From an uncultured Oscillospiraceae bacterium (GTDB taxonomy: Bacteria > Bacillota > Clostridia > Oscillospirales > Oscillospiraceae), in assembly GCA_947629795.1 (NCBI GenBank), contig CANRFC010000015.1:1-58082 (forward strand): a DNA stretch of 58,082 nucleotides. Direction: 5' to 3'. The position numbers were made by a program, and so were the translations under genes. Under the pieces are notes generated by a model. It was not told where the DNA came from. It did no database searches and was given only the letters and a program-made list of their open reading frames with translations. Shown here piece after piece: positions 41,612 to 49,494 of the stretch. The stretch's first letter is position 1. Each line of letters begins with the position of its first letter.

Positions 41612-42745
41612 TCAGAGCGAGCCCGAGACCACCTGGCCGCGGAAGAGCACGGCCTTCAGATCCAAGTTTTCGTCCAGGATGGCCAGGTTGGCGTCCTTGC
41701 CCACGTCCAGGGAGCCCACCCGATCGTAGACCCCCAGGACCTTGGCGGGGTTCACCGCCGCGGCGGTGACCGCGTCGGCGAGGGGGATGCCGAAGCGGAC
41801 GGCCGACTTCATGCAGGCCATGAGGTCGCTCACCGAGCCGGCCAGGGTCTCGGGGTGGCCCAGGATGGTGGCCCGGACGCCGTGGACCTCGATCTCCTGC
41901 CCGCCGAAGGGGTAGACCCCGTCGGGCATGCCGGTGGCCCGGAGGGAGTCGGAGATGAGGATGACCCGGTCCGCGCCGAACATTTTGAATACCGCCCGCA
42001 CCACGCTGGGGTGGATGTGGACGCCGTCGGAGATGAGCTCCACCCTGACCTCCTCATGGTCCAGGGCCGCGCCCACCACGCCGGGCTCCCGGTGGGTGAA
42101 GGCGGGCATGGCGTTGAAGAGGTGGGTGGCCTGCCGGGCGCCGGCATCGTAGGCGGCGCTGGCGGTGTCGTAGTCGGCGGTGGTGTGGCCCAGGGAGACC
42201 GTGACCCCATCGGCCAGGGCCCCCTTGATGAACTCGATGGCTCCCGGCTCCTCACAGGCCAGGGTCACCAGCTTCACCAGGCCGCCGGCGGCCTGCTGGA
42301 ACCGGTGGAGCATCCCGGCGTCGGGGGCGTGGAGGAAGGCGGCGTTCTGGGCCCCCTTCTTGGCCATGCAGAGGAAGGGCCCCTCCATGTTGACCCCCAC
42401 CAGCTCGGCGCCGTGGGTGGACTTGGCCTTGTGGTCGGCGGCGTTTTTGCACACGGCGATGAGGGTGTCCTCCCCCAGGGTCATGCCCGCGGGGCAGATC
42501 TGGGTCACGCCCCGGCTGAGTTCGTAGTCGGCCATCTTCTGAAGGCCGTCGGGGGTGGCGTCGGAGAAGTCCTCCCCCACGCAGCCGTGGAAGTGGAGGT
42601 CGGTGAGGCCGGGGATGACCCAGGCCCCCTTCAGGTCCACGATGGGGCCCTCGCCCCCGGCGGCGAGCCTGCCGCCGGAGACGAAGAGGTCCTTGCATAC
42701 AAAGCCCTTTTCCGGGTCAAAGACCCGGCCGCCTGTGAGTCTCAT
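41612..42745 (-). CDS. nagA: N-acetylglucosamine-6-phosphate deacetylase
   Basis: 377 residues of the amidohydrolase fold. DLHFHGCVGEDF is the HxH-type metal motif, VNMEGPFL carries the metal Glu, SLGHTTADY and ATHLFNAM the metal His residues, and LISDSLRATGMPDG the catalytic Asp. It removes acetate from GlcNAc-6-P to give GlcN-6-P for NagB. The ATG at 42745 overlaps the nagB stop by ATGA. Last gene of the nan-nag operon; its end faces the ATPase promoter. Confidence 0.95.
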   Translation of the reverse strand: MRLTGGRVFDPEKGFVCKDLFVSGGRLAAGGEGPIVDLKGAWVIPGLTDLHFHGCVGEDFSDATPDGLQKMADYELSRGVTQICPAGMTLGEDTLIAVCKNAADHKAKSTHGAELVGVNMEGPFLCMAKKGAQNAAFLHAPDAGMLHRFQQAAGGLVKLVTLACEEPGAIEFIKGALADGVTVSLGHTTADYDTASAAYDAGARQATHLFNAMPAFTHREPGVVGAALDHEEVRVELISDGVHIHPSVVRAVFKMFGADRVILISDSLRATGMPDGVYPFGGQEIEVHGVRATILGHPETLAGSVSDLMACMKSAVRFGIPLADAVTAAAVNPAKVLGVYDRVGSLDVGKDANLAILDENLDLKAVLFRGQVVSGSL

Positions 42746-43494
42746 ACGGTGATCACCGCCGAGCGGTCAGGCAGCTTGCTCAGCGCCTCCTTGTCGGCGC
42801 AGAGGATGCAGTTGGGATGCACCTGGAGGATGGAGGCGGGGACATGGGGGTCCAGGCACCCGCCGAAGGCGGCGGCCACGGCGTCGGCCTTGCTCAGGCC
42901 GGAGGCGATGACCACGATGCGGTGGGCCTGCATGATGTGCTTGACGCCCATGGTGATGGCCTGGCGGGGCACGTCGTCCTCGCTGGCGAAGAAGCGCTTG
43001 TTGGCCTCGATAGTGCTCTCGGTGAGGTCCACCACATGAGTGCCCAGGGTGAAGGTGTCGGCGGGCTCGTTGAAGCCGATGTGGCCGTTGCGGCCCAGGC
43101 CCAGGAGCTGCAGGTCGATGCCGCCCAGGCCCTCGATGAGGGCGTCGTAGCTCCTGCACTCGGCTTCCAGATCAGTGGCCAGGCCGCTGGGGACGTGGGT
43201 GTTCTTCATGTCGATGTCGATGCGGTTGAAGAAGTTCTTGTTCATGAAGTAGCGGTAGCTCTGGTCGTGCTCGGGGGAGAGGCCCTTGTACTCGTCCAGG
43301 TTGATGGTCTTGACCTGGGCGAAGGACAGGTCCTTCCGGGCCACCCAGTCGGCCAGCAGGCCGTAGGTGCTGATGGGGGAGGAGCCGGTGGCAAGGCCCA
43401 GCACGGAGGTGGGCTTCAGGATGACCTGGGCGGAGATGATGTTGGCCGCCCGGCGGCTCATGGCACGGTAGTCCTCGCACTCATAGATGATCAT
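42742..43494 (-). CDS. nagB: Glucosamine-6-phosphate deaminase
   Basis: 250 residues. LGLATGSSPISTYG is the phosphate-binding loop, NLDEYKGLS holds the catalytic Asp, and LGLGRNGHIGFNEP the His/Glu pair, with Asn in place of the E. coli Asp as in other Firmicute NagB enzymes. It converts GlcN-6-P to fructose-6-P and ammonia. The allosteric C-terminal extension of enterobacterial NagB is absent, matching the shorter Bacillus-type monomer. ATG at 43494, with AGGAGTGT upstream. Confidence 0.95.
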   Translation of the reverse strand: MIIYECEDYRAMSRRAANIISAQVILKPTSVLGLATGSSPISTYGLLADWVARKDLSFAQVKTINLDEYKGLSPEHDQSYRYFMNKNFFNRIDIDMKNTHVPSGLATDLEAECRSYDALIEGLGGIDLQLLGLGRNGHIGFNEPADTFTLGTHVVDLTESTIEANKRFFASEDDVPRQAITMGVKHIMQAHRIVVIASGLSKADAVAAAFGGCLDPHVPASILQVHPNCILCADKEALSKLPDRSAVITV

Positions 43495-43521
43495 GTCTTT
43501 TACACTCCTTTTCGGTGGATC

Positions 43522-44439
43522 TCAGCAATACTTGGCGATGGCGGCCTCGATCTGAGCCTTGGCGTCGGCCACGATGGCCTTGTCGCTTTCGGCCAGGTTC
43601 AGCAGGGGTGCGCGCACGCCGCCCATGTCCAGGCCGTACTGCTCCTTGATGATCTGCTTCATCACGGCGTACAGATTGCCCTGGGCCTCGCAGAGCTTGT
43701 AGATGATGTGGCAGGCGGCGTGCTGGATGGCGGCGGCCTTGTCCACCTCGCCGGCGTGATAGCACTCGTAGATGCGCAGGAAGAGCTCGGGCATCACGGC
43801 GTAGGTGCCGCCGATGCCGCCGGTGGCGCCCATGGCCAGGCCGGAGACCAACTGCTCGTCGGGGCCGTTCATGACCACAAAGCTCTCGCCGCCGACCTCC
43901 TCCCACATCTCAATGTCCTGGGTGGGCATGGAGGAGTTCTTCACGCCGATGACCCGGGGGTTCTTCCGCATCTCGCCCAGCAGGCCCATGTTCAGGGCCA
44001 CGCCGGCGAGCTGGGGGATGTTGTAGATGATGAAGTCGGTGTTGGGAGCGGCGGCCGAGATATCGTTCCAGTACTTGGCGATGCCCCGGTCGGGCAGATG
44101 GAAGTAGATGGGGGGGATGGCGGCGATGGCGTCCACCCCCAGGCTCTCGGCGTGGCGGGCCAGCTCCTGGGAGTCGGCGGTGTTGTTGCAGGCCACGTGG
44201 GCGATGATGGTCAGCCCGGTGCCCTTGGCGGCCTCCATCACGTTCTCCAGCACCAGCTTGCGCTCTGCCACGCTCTGGTAGATGCACTCGCCGGAGGAGC
44301 CGCCCACGTACAGGCCCTTCACGCCCTTGCCGGCGAGGTGGGCCACCAGGGCGCGGACGCCCTCGGGAGAGATGTCGCCTTTGGCGTCGTAGCAGGCGTA
44401 GAAGGCGGGGAAGATGCCCTGATATTTTTTGATGTCCAT
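43522..44439 (-). CDS. nanA: N-acetylneuraminate lyase
   Basis: 305 residues of the NanA/DapA aldolase family. GVKGLYVGGSSGECIYQSVAER is the pyruvate carboxylate site in its NanA form (GGSSGE, then ER), YNIPQLAG carries the proton-relay Tyr, and GVKNSS the Schiff-base Lys; MNGPDEQLVSGLAMGATGGIGGTY is the NanA-type substrate loop. It cleaves sialic acid into pyruvate and ManNAc. The surrounding nagA, nagB, epimerase and permease genes support the lyase over DapA. ATG at 44439 follows a GGGG-rich ribosome site. Confidence 0.93.
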   Translation of the reverse strand: MDIKKYQGIFPAFYACYDAKGDISPEGVRALVAHLAGKGVKGLYVGGSSGECIYQSVAERKLVLENVMEAAKGTGLTIIAHVACNNTADSQELARHAESLGVDAIAAIPPIYFHLPDRGIAKYWNDISAAAPNTDFIIYNIPQLAGVALNMGLLGEMRKNPRVIGVKNSSMPTQDIEMWEEVGGESFVVMNGPDEQLVSGLAMGATGGIGGTYAVMPELFLRIYECYHAGEVDKAAAIQHAACHIIYKLCEAQGNLYAVMKQIIKEQYGLDMGGVRAPLLNLAESDKAIVADAKAQIEAAIAKYC

Positions 44440-44489
44440 TGGATATTACCCCTTTTTTCAGAAAACTGAGTGAAAATGTGGCAGGCGGA

Positions 44490-45419
44490 CTAACCCTTAA
44501 CAGCGCCCATGGTGATGCCCTGGGTGAAGTACTTCTGGAACACCAGGAACACGACGATGATGGGGATGGAGGCCAGGGCGGCGCCGGCCATGAGCAGGCC
44601 CATGTCGATGCTCGTCTCGGCCTGGAGGGTGGCGATGCCCAGGGCGATGGTGAAGTTGGAGTTGCTGGAGAGCATGATCAGCTGCATGAAGTAGTCGTTC
44701 CAGGAGTTGATGAAGGTGAAGATGGCCAGGGCGCCGATGCCCGGCTTCACAATGGGGACCACGATGGTGGTAAAGGTCCGCAGCTCGCTGGAGCCGTCTA
44801 CCCGGGCCGCCTCCAGGATCTCACCGGGGATGCTCTCGGAGAACTGCTTCATCAGGAACACGCCGAAGGGCCAGCCCACGGTGGGGAAGATCACCGACCA
44901 GATGTTGTTGATGAGCTTCAGGGCAGCCATCTCTTTGAGCAAGGGGATGAGGATGACCTGCTTGGGCAGAGCCATGGCGCACACGATGAGGGAGAAGATG
45001 ATGGTCCGGCCCACAAACCGCTTTTTGGCCAGGGCGTAGCCCGCCATGGCGGCGGTGATGCAGGTGAGGATCATGGCCACCACGGCCATGAACACCGTGT
45101 TCACCAGCCAGCGGAAGGCGGCGGGAACGGTGGGCCCCACCGAGAAGAAGACGGGGGAGTTGTCGGCGGTGAAGTAGCTGCTGAAGGGCACCGCCAGCTC
45201 CCACAGGGGGGCGGTGCGCTTTTTGAACAGGGCGTCAAAGTTCTTGGTCACCCACTCCGTGGGCCACCAGACCGGCTCCTGGGCGTAGATGTCCTGGGCG
45301 GGCTTGAAGGCGCCGGTGACGATCCAGTAGAGGGGGAACAGGAACAACAGCGCCAGAATGACCAGAATGACGATGGAGATGACCTTGTAGGCCTTGGTAC
45401 GTCCGGAATTGATTTTCAT
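44490..45419 (-). CDS. CUT1 ABC permease, MalG type
   Basis: 309 residues with six helices and the EAA loop ILEAARVDGSSELRTFTTIVVPIVKPGIG at about 200-228. The N-terminal helix and FPLYWIVTGAFKP are typical of the second permease of CUT1 systems. It has an enlarged first outer loop. It partners the permease just upstream, and both probably import sialic acid or a related sugar (from context). Confidence 0.92.
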   Translation of the reverse strand: MKINSGRTKAYKVISIVILVILALLFLFPLYWIVTGAFKPAQDIYAQEPVWWPTEWVTKNFDALFKKRTAPLWELAVPFSSYFTADNSPVFFSVGPTVPAAFRWLVNTVFMAVVAMILTCITAAMAGYALAKKRFVGRTIIFSLIVCAMALPKQVILIPLLKEMAALKLINNIWSVIFPTVGWPFGVFLMKQFSESIPGEILEAARVDGSSELRTFTTIVVPIVKPGIGALAIFTFINSWNDYFMQLIMLSSNSNFTIALGIATLQAETSIDMGLLMAGAALASIPIIVVFLVFQKYFTQGITMGAVKG

Positions 45420-45431
45420 ATCCCCACCCCC

Positions 45432-46346
45432 TTACTTTTCCCTGGCCAGCCTGAACTGCACCGCAGACAGGATGGCGATGAAGATGGCCAGTACCACGCC
45501 CATGGCGTTGGCGTAGCCGAAGTGTCCCTGCTGCTCCGTCAGCTTGAAGGCGGTCCAGTAGATCCGGAACATGACGGTGTCGGTGTCCGAGCCGCCGGAG
45601 GTCAGCAGCTGGATCAGGGCGAAGCACTGGAAGGAATTGATGGTGGTGATGACCAGGATATACAGGGTGGTGGGCATGATCTGGGGCCACTTGATCTTCC
45701 AGAACACCTGCATATGGTTGGCGCCGTCCACCTCGGCGGCCTCCACCAGGGACTGATCCACGTTGCCCAGGGCGGAGACGTAGAGGACGATGGGCTGGCC
45801 CACGCTGGTGGTGAACAGGATGATGATGATGCACCAGATGGCGATGCCCGGCGTGCCCAGGAAGTTGATGTTCTTCTCAATGAGCCCCGCGCCCTTCAGA
45901 GCGGTGTTCAGGATGCCGTTGTAGTTGTCGTACATCCACTTCCACACCACGGTGACGGCCACCGAGCCGGTGACCACCGGCAGGTAGAAGATACACCGGA
46001 AGGCCGAGAGCACCGGGCTTTTCAGCTTGTAGATGGCCGAGGCCACCCACAGGGAAAAGGCGCACACCGTGGGGACGCTGACCACCACGATGAGGAAGGT
46101 GTTCTTCAGGGCCCCCAGGAAATCCTCATCCTTCCACAGGTCCACGAAGTTCTTTATGCCAATGAAGTGAGGCAGAGCCTGATCCCGCATGTTGGCGTCG
46201 GTCAGGCTCATGAAAATACACATGAACATGGGGATGATGACGAACCCCACGAAGAAGATGAGGCTGGGCAGCATAAACAGATACCCGTTGATGTTCTCCC
46301 GGCGCTGCAAAGCCCGGGACATGGATTGCTTTGGCTGTTTTGCCAC
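45432..46346 (-). CDS. CUT1 ABC permease, MalF type
   Basis: 304 residues with six helices, an N-terminal GYLFMLPSLIFFVGFVIIPMF helix, and the EAA loop LVEAAEVDGANHMQVFWKIKWPQIMPTT. I use the GTG at 46346 because GAGAGGGG sits at proper distance; the GTG at 46355 overlaps that site. It lies 12 bases before the partner permease and 117 bases after the solute-binding gene. Confidence 0.9.
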   Translation of the reverse strand: MAKQPKQSMSRALQRRENINGYLFMLPSLIFFVGFVIIPMFMCIFMSLTDANMRDQALPHFIGIKNFVDLWKDEDFLGALKNTFLIVVVSVPTVCAFSLWVASAIYKLKSPVLSAFRCIFYLPVVTGSVAVTVVWKWMYDNYNGILNTALKGAGLIEKNINFLGTPGIAIWCIIIILFTTSVGQPIVLYVSALGNVDQSLVEAAEVDGANHMQVFWKIKWPQIMPTTLYILVITTINSFQCFALIQLLTSGGSDTDTVMFRIYWTAFKLTEQQGHFGYANAMGVVLAIFIAILSAVQFRLAREK

Positions 46347-46394
46347 GATCGGCACCCCTCTCTTAGGAAATGGGCAGGAGGGAGGAAAAGCAGG

Positions 46395-46423
46395 CCCCTT
46401 CCCCGCGCGCTGCGGGGAAGGGG
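46395..46423 (-). other. Intercistronic hairpin after the binding-protein gene
   Basis: CCCCTTCCCCGC pairs perfectly with GCGGGGAAGGGG around a 5-base loop. In the minus direction only CTTTTCC follows, so it is likely a partial terminator or mRNA stabiliser between binding-protein and permease genes, parallel to the hairpins at 36730-36863. Confidence 0.6.
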
Positions 46424-46463
46424 CGCGTGTACCCTTCTGTCGGTTGATTGGAAGGAGAACGAC

Positions 46464-47840
46464 TTATTTCGCGGCGGCGTTGGCGTTGCCCATGCGGGTG
46501 GCGATGGTGGAGCTGATGTCAGCGCCCTGGCCGATCTCCTGGAGCATGGTCCACCACTCGGTGCGCTGGGCAGCCCAGCCCTTGGTGACCTGGTAGTAGT
46601 CGCCCAGGTAAGGCATGAGCTTGGTGTACTCGGCCATGATGGCGTTGTCGGCCCAGATGCCGGAGAGGTCGGTGCCCTCAGCGGTGGTACGCACGGCGAA
46701 GTAGTTGGCGGTCTTCACAGCGTCCACGGTGTGCTCGCTGTCGCACATGTACTTGATGAACTTCTTGGCGGCCTCGACCTTAGCGGCGTCGCCCTTGTCG
46801 AAGATGCCGAAGCCCCAGATGCCGCCCTGGAGCTGGGAGGCGCCGGTCTCAGAGGGGAAGCTCATGAAGACGATGTCGTCGCCGGTGACGGTCTTCTCAG
46901 CGCCGGTGCCGGCACCGTTGGGATCGAGCTGCTGGGCGATGTTCCAGCAGAAGGCCATCTTCAGCGCGCCCTGATAGAACTTGGCGATCTCGTCGCCGCC
47001 GGCCAGGGAGGCGTCGAAGTCGATGCCGTCCATGCCCAGCAGGGTCTCGAGGGCCTTGACGTTGTTGGCGTCATCCCAGGTGTAGGCGGTGTGGTCGGCG
47101 TTGGTGTAGGTGCCGCCGTACAGGTTGTTGACGAGGGCGCGGGTGCCCTGGTCGCCGCCCTGGCCGGCGCAGTAGACAGCGCCCACGGTCTGGCCGTACT
47201 TGGCATACAGGGCCTCAACGGCCTTGATGAAGTTCTCGGTGGTCCAGGTGTGGTTCTCCAGGTCCAGATACTGGTCAGCCCCGGCCTCCTTGAAGGCGTT
47301 GAGGTTGATGGCCATGCAGTGGGCGGTCATGACCAGAGGATACTCATAGACCTTGCCGTCGGCGGTGGTGCAGGCGGACAGCACGCCGGCGCTGACGTCA
47401 TTGATCTCCTTCTTGTCGGTGTCGTCCAGCATGTCGGCCAGGTCCACCATGTAGCCGGCGGCGCCCCAGTTGGCCACCAGGCGCTCGGGGCCTTCCATGA
47501 TCAGGTCGGGCTGGTTGCCGGCGGTGATGGCGGTGTTGACCTTGTCGTCACCGTCAGCGTAGGCCAGATACTCCACCTTCACGGTGATGCCGGTCTCGGC
47601 GGTGAAGGCGTCGGTGAGGGCCTTGACCTCAGCTTCCTTGCCCCAGTTGCCGATGGGATAGGTCCACAGCTCGATGGAAGTGGCGCCGGCGGGTTCGGCG
47701 GCCTGGCTCTCGGCGGGAGCCTAGCTCTCCACGGGAGCCTTACTCTCCTCGGGGGCCTTGCTCTCGGCGGCGCCGCCTCCGCAGGCGGCCAGCCCCAGCG
47801 TCATGGATGCCGCCAGGGCCAGTGCAAGAAGTTTCTTCAT
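46464..47840 (-). pseudogene. CUT1 sugar (probably sialic acid) binding lipoprotein with in-frame TAG at codon 40
   Basis: From the ATG at 47840 (AAGGAGG upstream) the frame encodes a signal peptide with lipobox LAAC, then GGGAAESKAPEESKAPVES. Codon 40 at 47721-47723 is TAG where the repeat pattern predicts AAG (Lys). The same frame then runs open to 46464, encoding a complete CUT1 binding domain (EITGNW-like start, KVEYLAYADGDDKVNTAITAGNQPDLIMEGPERL, and so on). So one base change breaks an otherwise intact 458-codon gene at a disordered linker. It may be a true mutation, readthrough, or a sequencing error. Loss would disable the transporter. An internal ATG at 47582 would make a signal-less protein. 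Confidence 0.85.
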
Positions 47841-47899
47841 GGTATTGTTCCTCCTTCATGTTTTCGGTTATTTTGGCATTTTAGACCAAGATACCTACG

Positions 47900-47935
47900 T
47901 TCATTGTAGACGATATTATGCACATTGTCAATGAA
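47900..47935 (-). promoter_or_regulatory. Promoter of the nan operon with overlapping inverted repeat
   Basis: Minus strand TTGACA (47926-47931), 17-bp spacer, TACAAT (47903-47908). An inverted repeat, TTCATTG (47900-47906) and CAATGAA (47929-47935), brackets the promoter from -10 to -35, a position suited to a repressor such as a NanR/RpiR-type protein. No regulator gene is seen nearby. Confidence 0.65.
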
Positions 47936-48019
47936 ATTTTGGACCTGCGGAAAAAATATTCCGATCCAAAGGGATCCACGGCCTTCCCGAACTTTTTCGG
48001 GGGGAACAGAGTTGGAGCC

Positions 48020-49219
48020 TCAGGCCCGCGCCAGGAGCTCGCCGATCATGTGGTCCACCATAATGAGCATCCGGGGCAGGTGGAAGGGCCCCTTGAAGGT
48101 GGAGCCCTTGGTGGAGGGCATGGTGGGCAGGCCGTCCCGGCGGAGGTAGCCGTACCACTCGCCGTATTCCGCATCGGCAAAGTGGGCCTTGCAGTAGTCC
48201 AGGGTCTTGGCGAACCAGTCCAGATACTTCTCCTCCCCGGTGTCCCGGTAGAGCATCATGGAGGCGATGAGGATCTCGTCGTGGGGCCACCAGAGCTTCA
48301 TGTCGTGCTCATAGGCCTCCGGGGGCTTGCCCAGGCAGTCGGTGAAGTAGAGCAGCCCGCCGTACTCCTTGTCCCAGCCGATGTCGATGGCCCAGTCGAA
48401 GATCTCCGCCGCCTTCTTCACCAGCTCCCTGTCCCCGGTGCGCCGGGCATGCTCCAGGAGGAACCACACCCCTTCGATGTCGTGGCCGGGGTTCACGGTG
48501 CGCCCCTCGGTGTAGTAGAGCCGGGGGGTGCCGTCCACATCCACGTTCTCCAGCACGCACTTGAGCTCGGGCTTCACGTGATACCGGAAGATCTCGTCCA
48601 CGCACATCTGGGCCCGCTCCTCGTAGAGGGCCTTGCGCTCCGGGTCGGTGCGCAGCAGCACGGTGGTGACGTTGAGGATGATCATGGGGGTGCCGAAGGC
48701 CCGGCCCTGCCGGAGGGACTTGGGCCCCATGCCCACCGGGTCGGGCTTGCCGTGGGCCAGGTCCCAGTAGAGGTCGTAGCACTGCCGCGCCCGCGCCAGC
48801 CGCTTTTCCTCCCCGGTGACCCCGTAGTACTCGGCGTTGGCGATGGCGCAGAAGGCCTCGGAGAAGTAGTAGCGGCGCTGGCGCAAGGGCTCCCCCTCGG
48901 CGGTGACGGTGAAGTACATCCGGTCTCCGGCCTCGTGGTTGAAGCAGTGCGCCTCCATGAAGTCCAGGCAGCTCCTGGACGCCTCCAGCCACTCGTCCCG
49001 CTTGCCGTACATGTGGCACAGGTAGGCGAAGATCCATCCGCAGCGGCCCTGCATCCACACGCTCTTGTCGGTGGAATAGATCTCCCCCTTCCGGTCCAGG
49101 CAGGTGTACACGCCGCCGTTGACCGGATCCATGCCGTGTTCCAGCCAGAATCTGGCGCAGAGGTCAAGCTGCTCCTGGACCCAGCTCCGGCTTTCCGTCA
49201 AAAACTGCTTTTTGTCCAT
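48020..49219 (-). CDS. N-acylglucosamine 2-epimerase (AGE/RnBP family)
   Basis: 399 residues forming the (alpha/alpha)6 barrel of the AGE family. Conserved patches are GGVYTCLDRKG, DKSVWMQGRCGWIFAYL (with the Arg-Trp of the active site), YYFSEAFCAIANAEYY, NPGHDIEGVWFLLEHAR (catalytic His) and LWWPHDEILIASMM (second His). It interconverts ManNAc and GlcNAc without phosphorylation. No NanE (ManNAc-6-P epimerase) gene is present, so this enzyme most likely links NanA to the GlcNAc branch. I use the ATG at 49219 after GAGGTG; the GTG at 49228 lies inside that ribosome site. Confidence 0.92.
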   Translation of the reverse strand: MDKKQFLTESRSWVQEQLDLCARFWLEHGMDPVNGGVYTCLDRKGEIYSTDKSVWMQGRCGWIFAYLCHMYGKRDEWLEASRSCLDFMEAHCFNHEAGDRMYFTVTAEGEPLRQRRYYFSEAFCAIANAEYYGVTGEEKRLARARQCYDLYWDLAHGKPDPVGMGPKSLRQGRAFGTPMIILNVTTVLLRTDPERKALYEERAQMCVDEIFRYHVKPELKCVLENVDVDGTPRLYYTEGRTVNPGHDIEGVWFLLEHARRTGDRELVKKAAEIFDWAIDIGWDKEYGGLLYFTDCLGKPPEAYEHDMKLWWPHDEILIASMMLYRDTGEEKYLDWFAKTLDYCKAHFADAEYGEWYGYLRRDGLPTMPSTKGSTFKGPFHLPRMLIMVDHMIGELLARA

Positions 49220-49271
49220 GGGAAACACCTCGTTTCATAATTCTGCCCGCTCATCGGGCTTGGTCACCTGT

Positions 49272-49300
49272 ATTGTAGCATCCCGACGGGGGTTTTTCAA
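49272..49300 (-). promoter_or_regulatory. Promoter of the epimerase gene
   Basis: Minus strand TTGAAA (49295-49300), 17-bp spacer, TACAAT (49272-49277), 53 bases before the ATG at 49219. It gives the epimerase a separate transcript from the nan operon. Confidence 0.65.
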
Positions 49301-49405
49301 CAGGAATCACAGGGGCCAGGGGACCTTTTTGCCGGGCCTGAAGGGGCCCTGTTTCCGCCCCTGTCCGAAACACCGGACCCGCCCGCAGAAAAATGCTTCT
49401 TCCCC

Positions 49406-49434
49406 GTGACAAATCTGCTCCGGTGTGTTATGAT
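49406..49434 (+). promoter_or_regulatory. Promoter of the ROK-like gene
   Basis: GTGACA at 49406-49411, 17-bp spacer, TATGAT at 49429-49434, 60 bases before the ATG at 49495; divergent from the epimerase promoter. Confidence 0.6.
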
Positions 49435-49494
49435 AGTCCTGAACTTGGCAAGTCCGCCAAAAACAGGACCGATTTTCACGGGAGGTATGTCAAA

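Noticed and set aside
44439-47909. 1156-codon plus-strand frame opposite the nan permease and binding-protein genes
   Set aside because: Antisense to four well-supported genes; Gly/Asp/His-rich, no start context.
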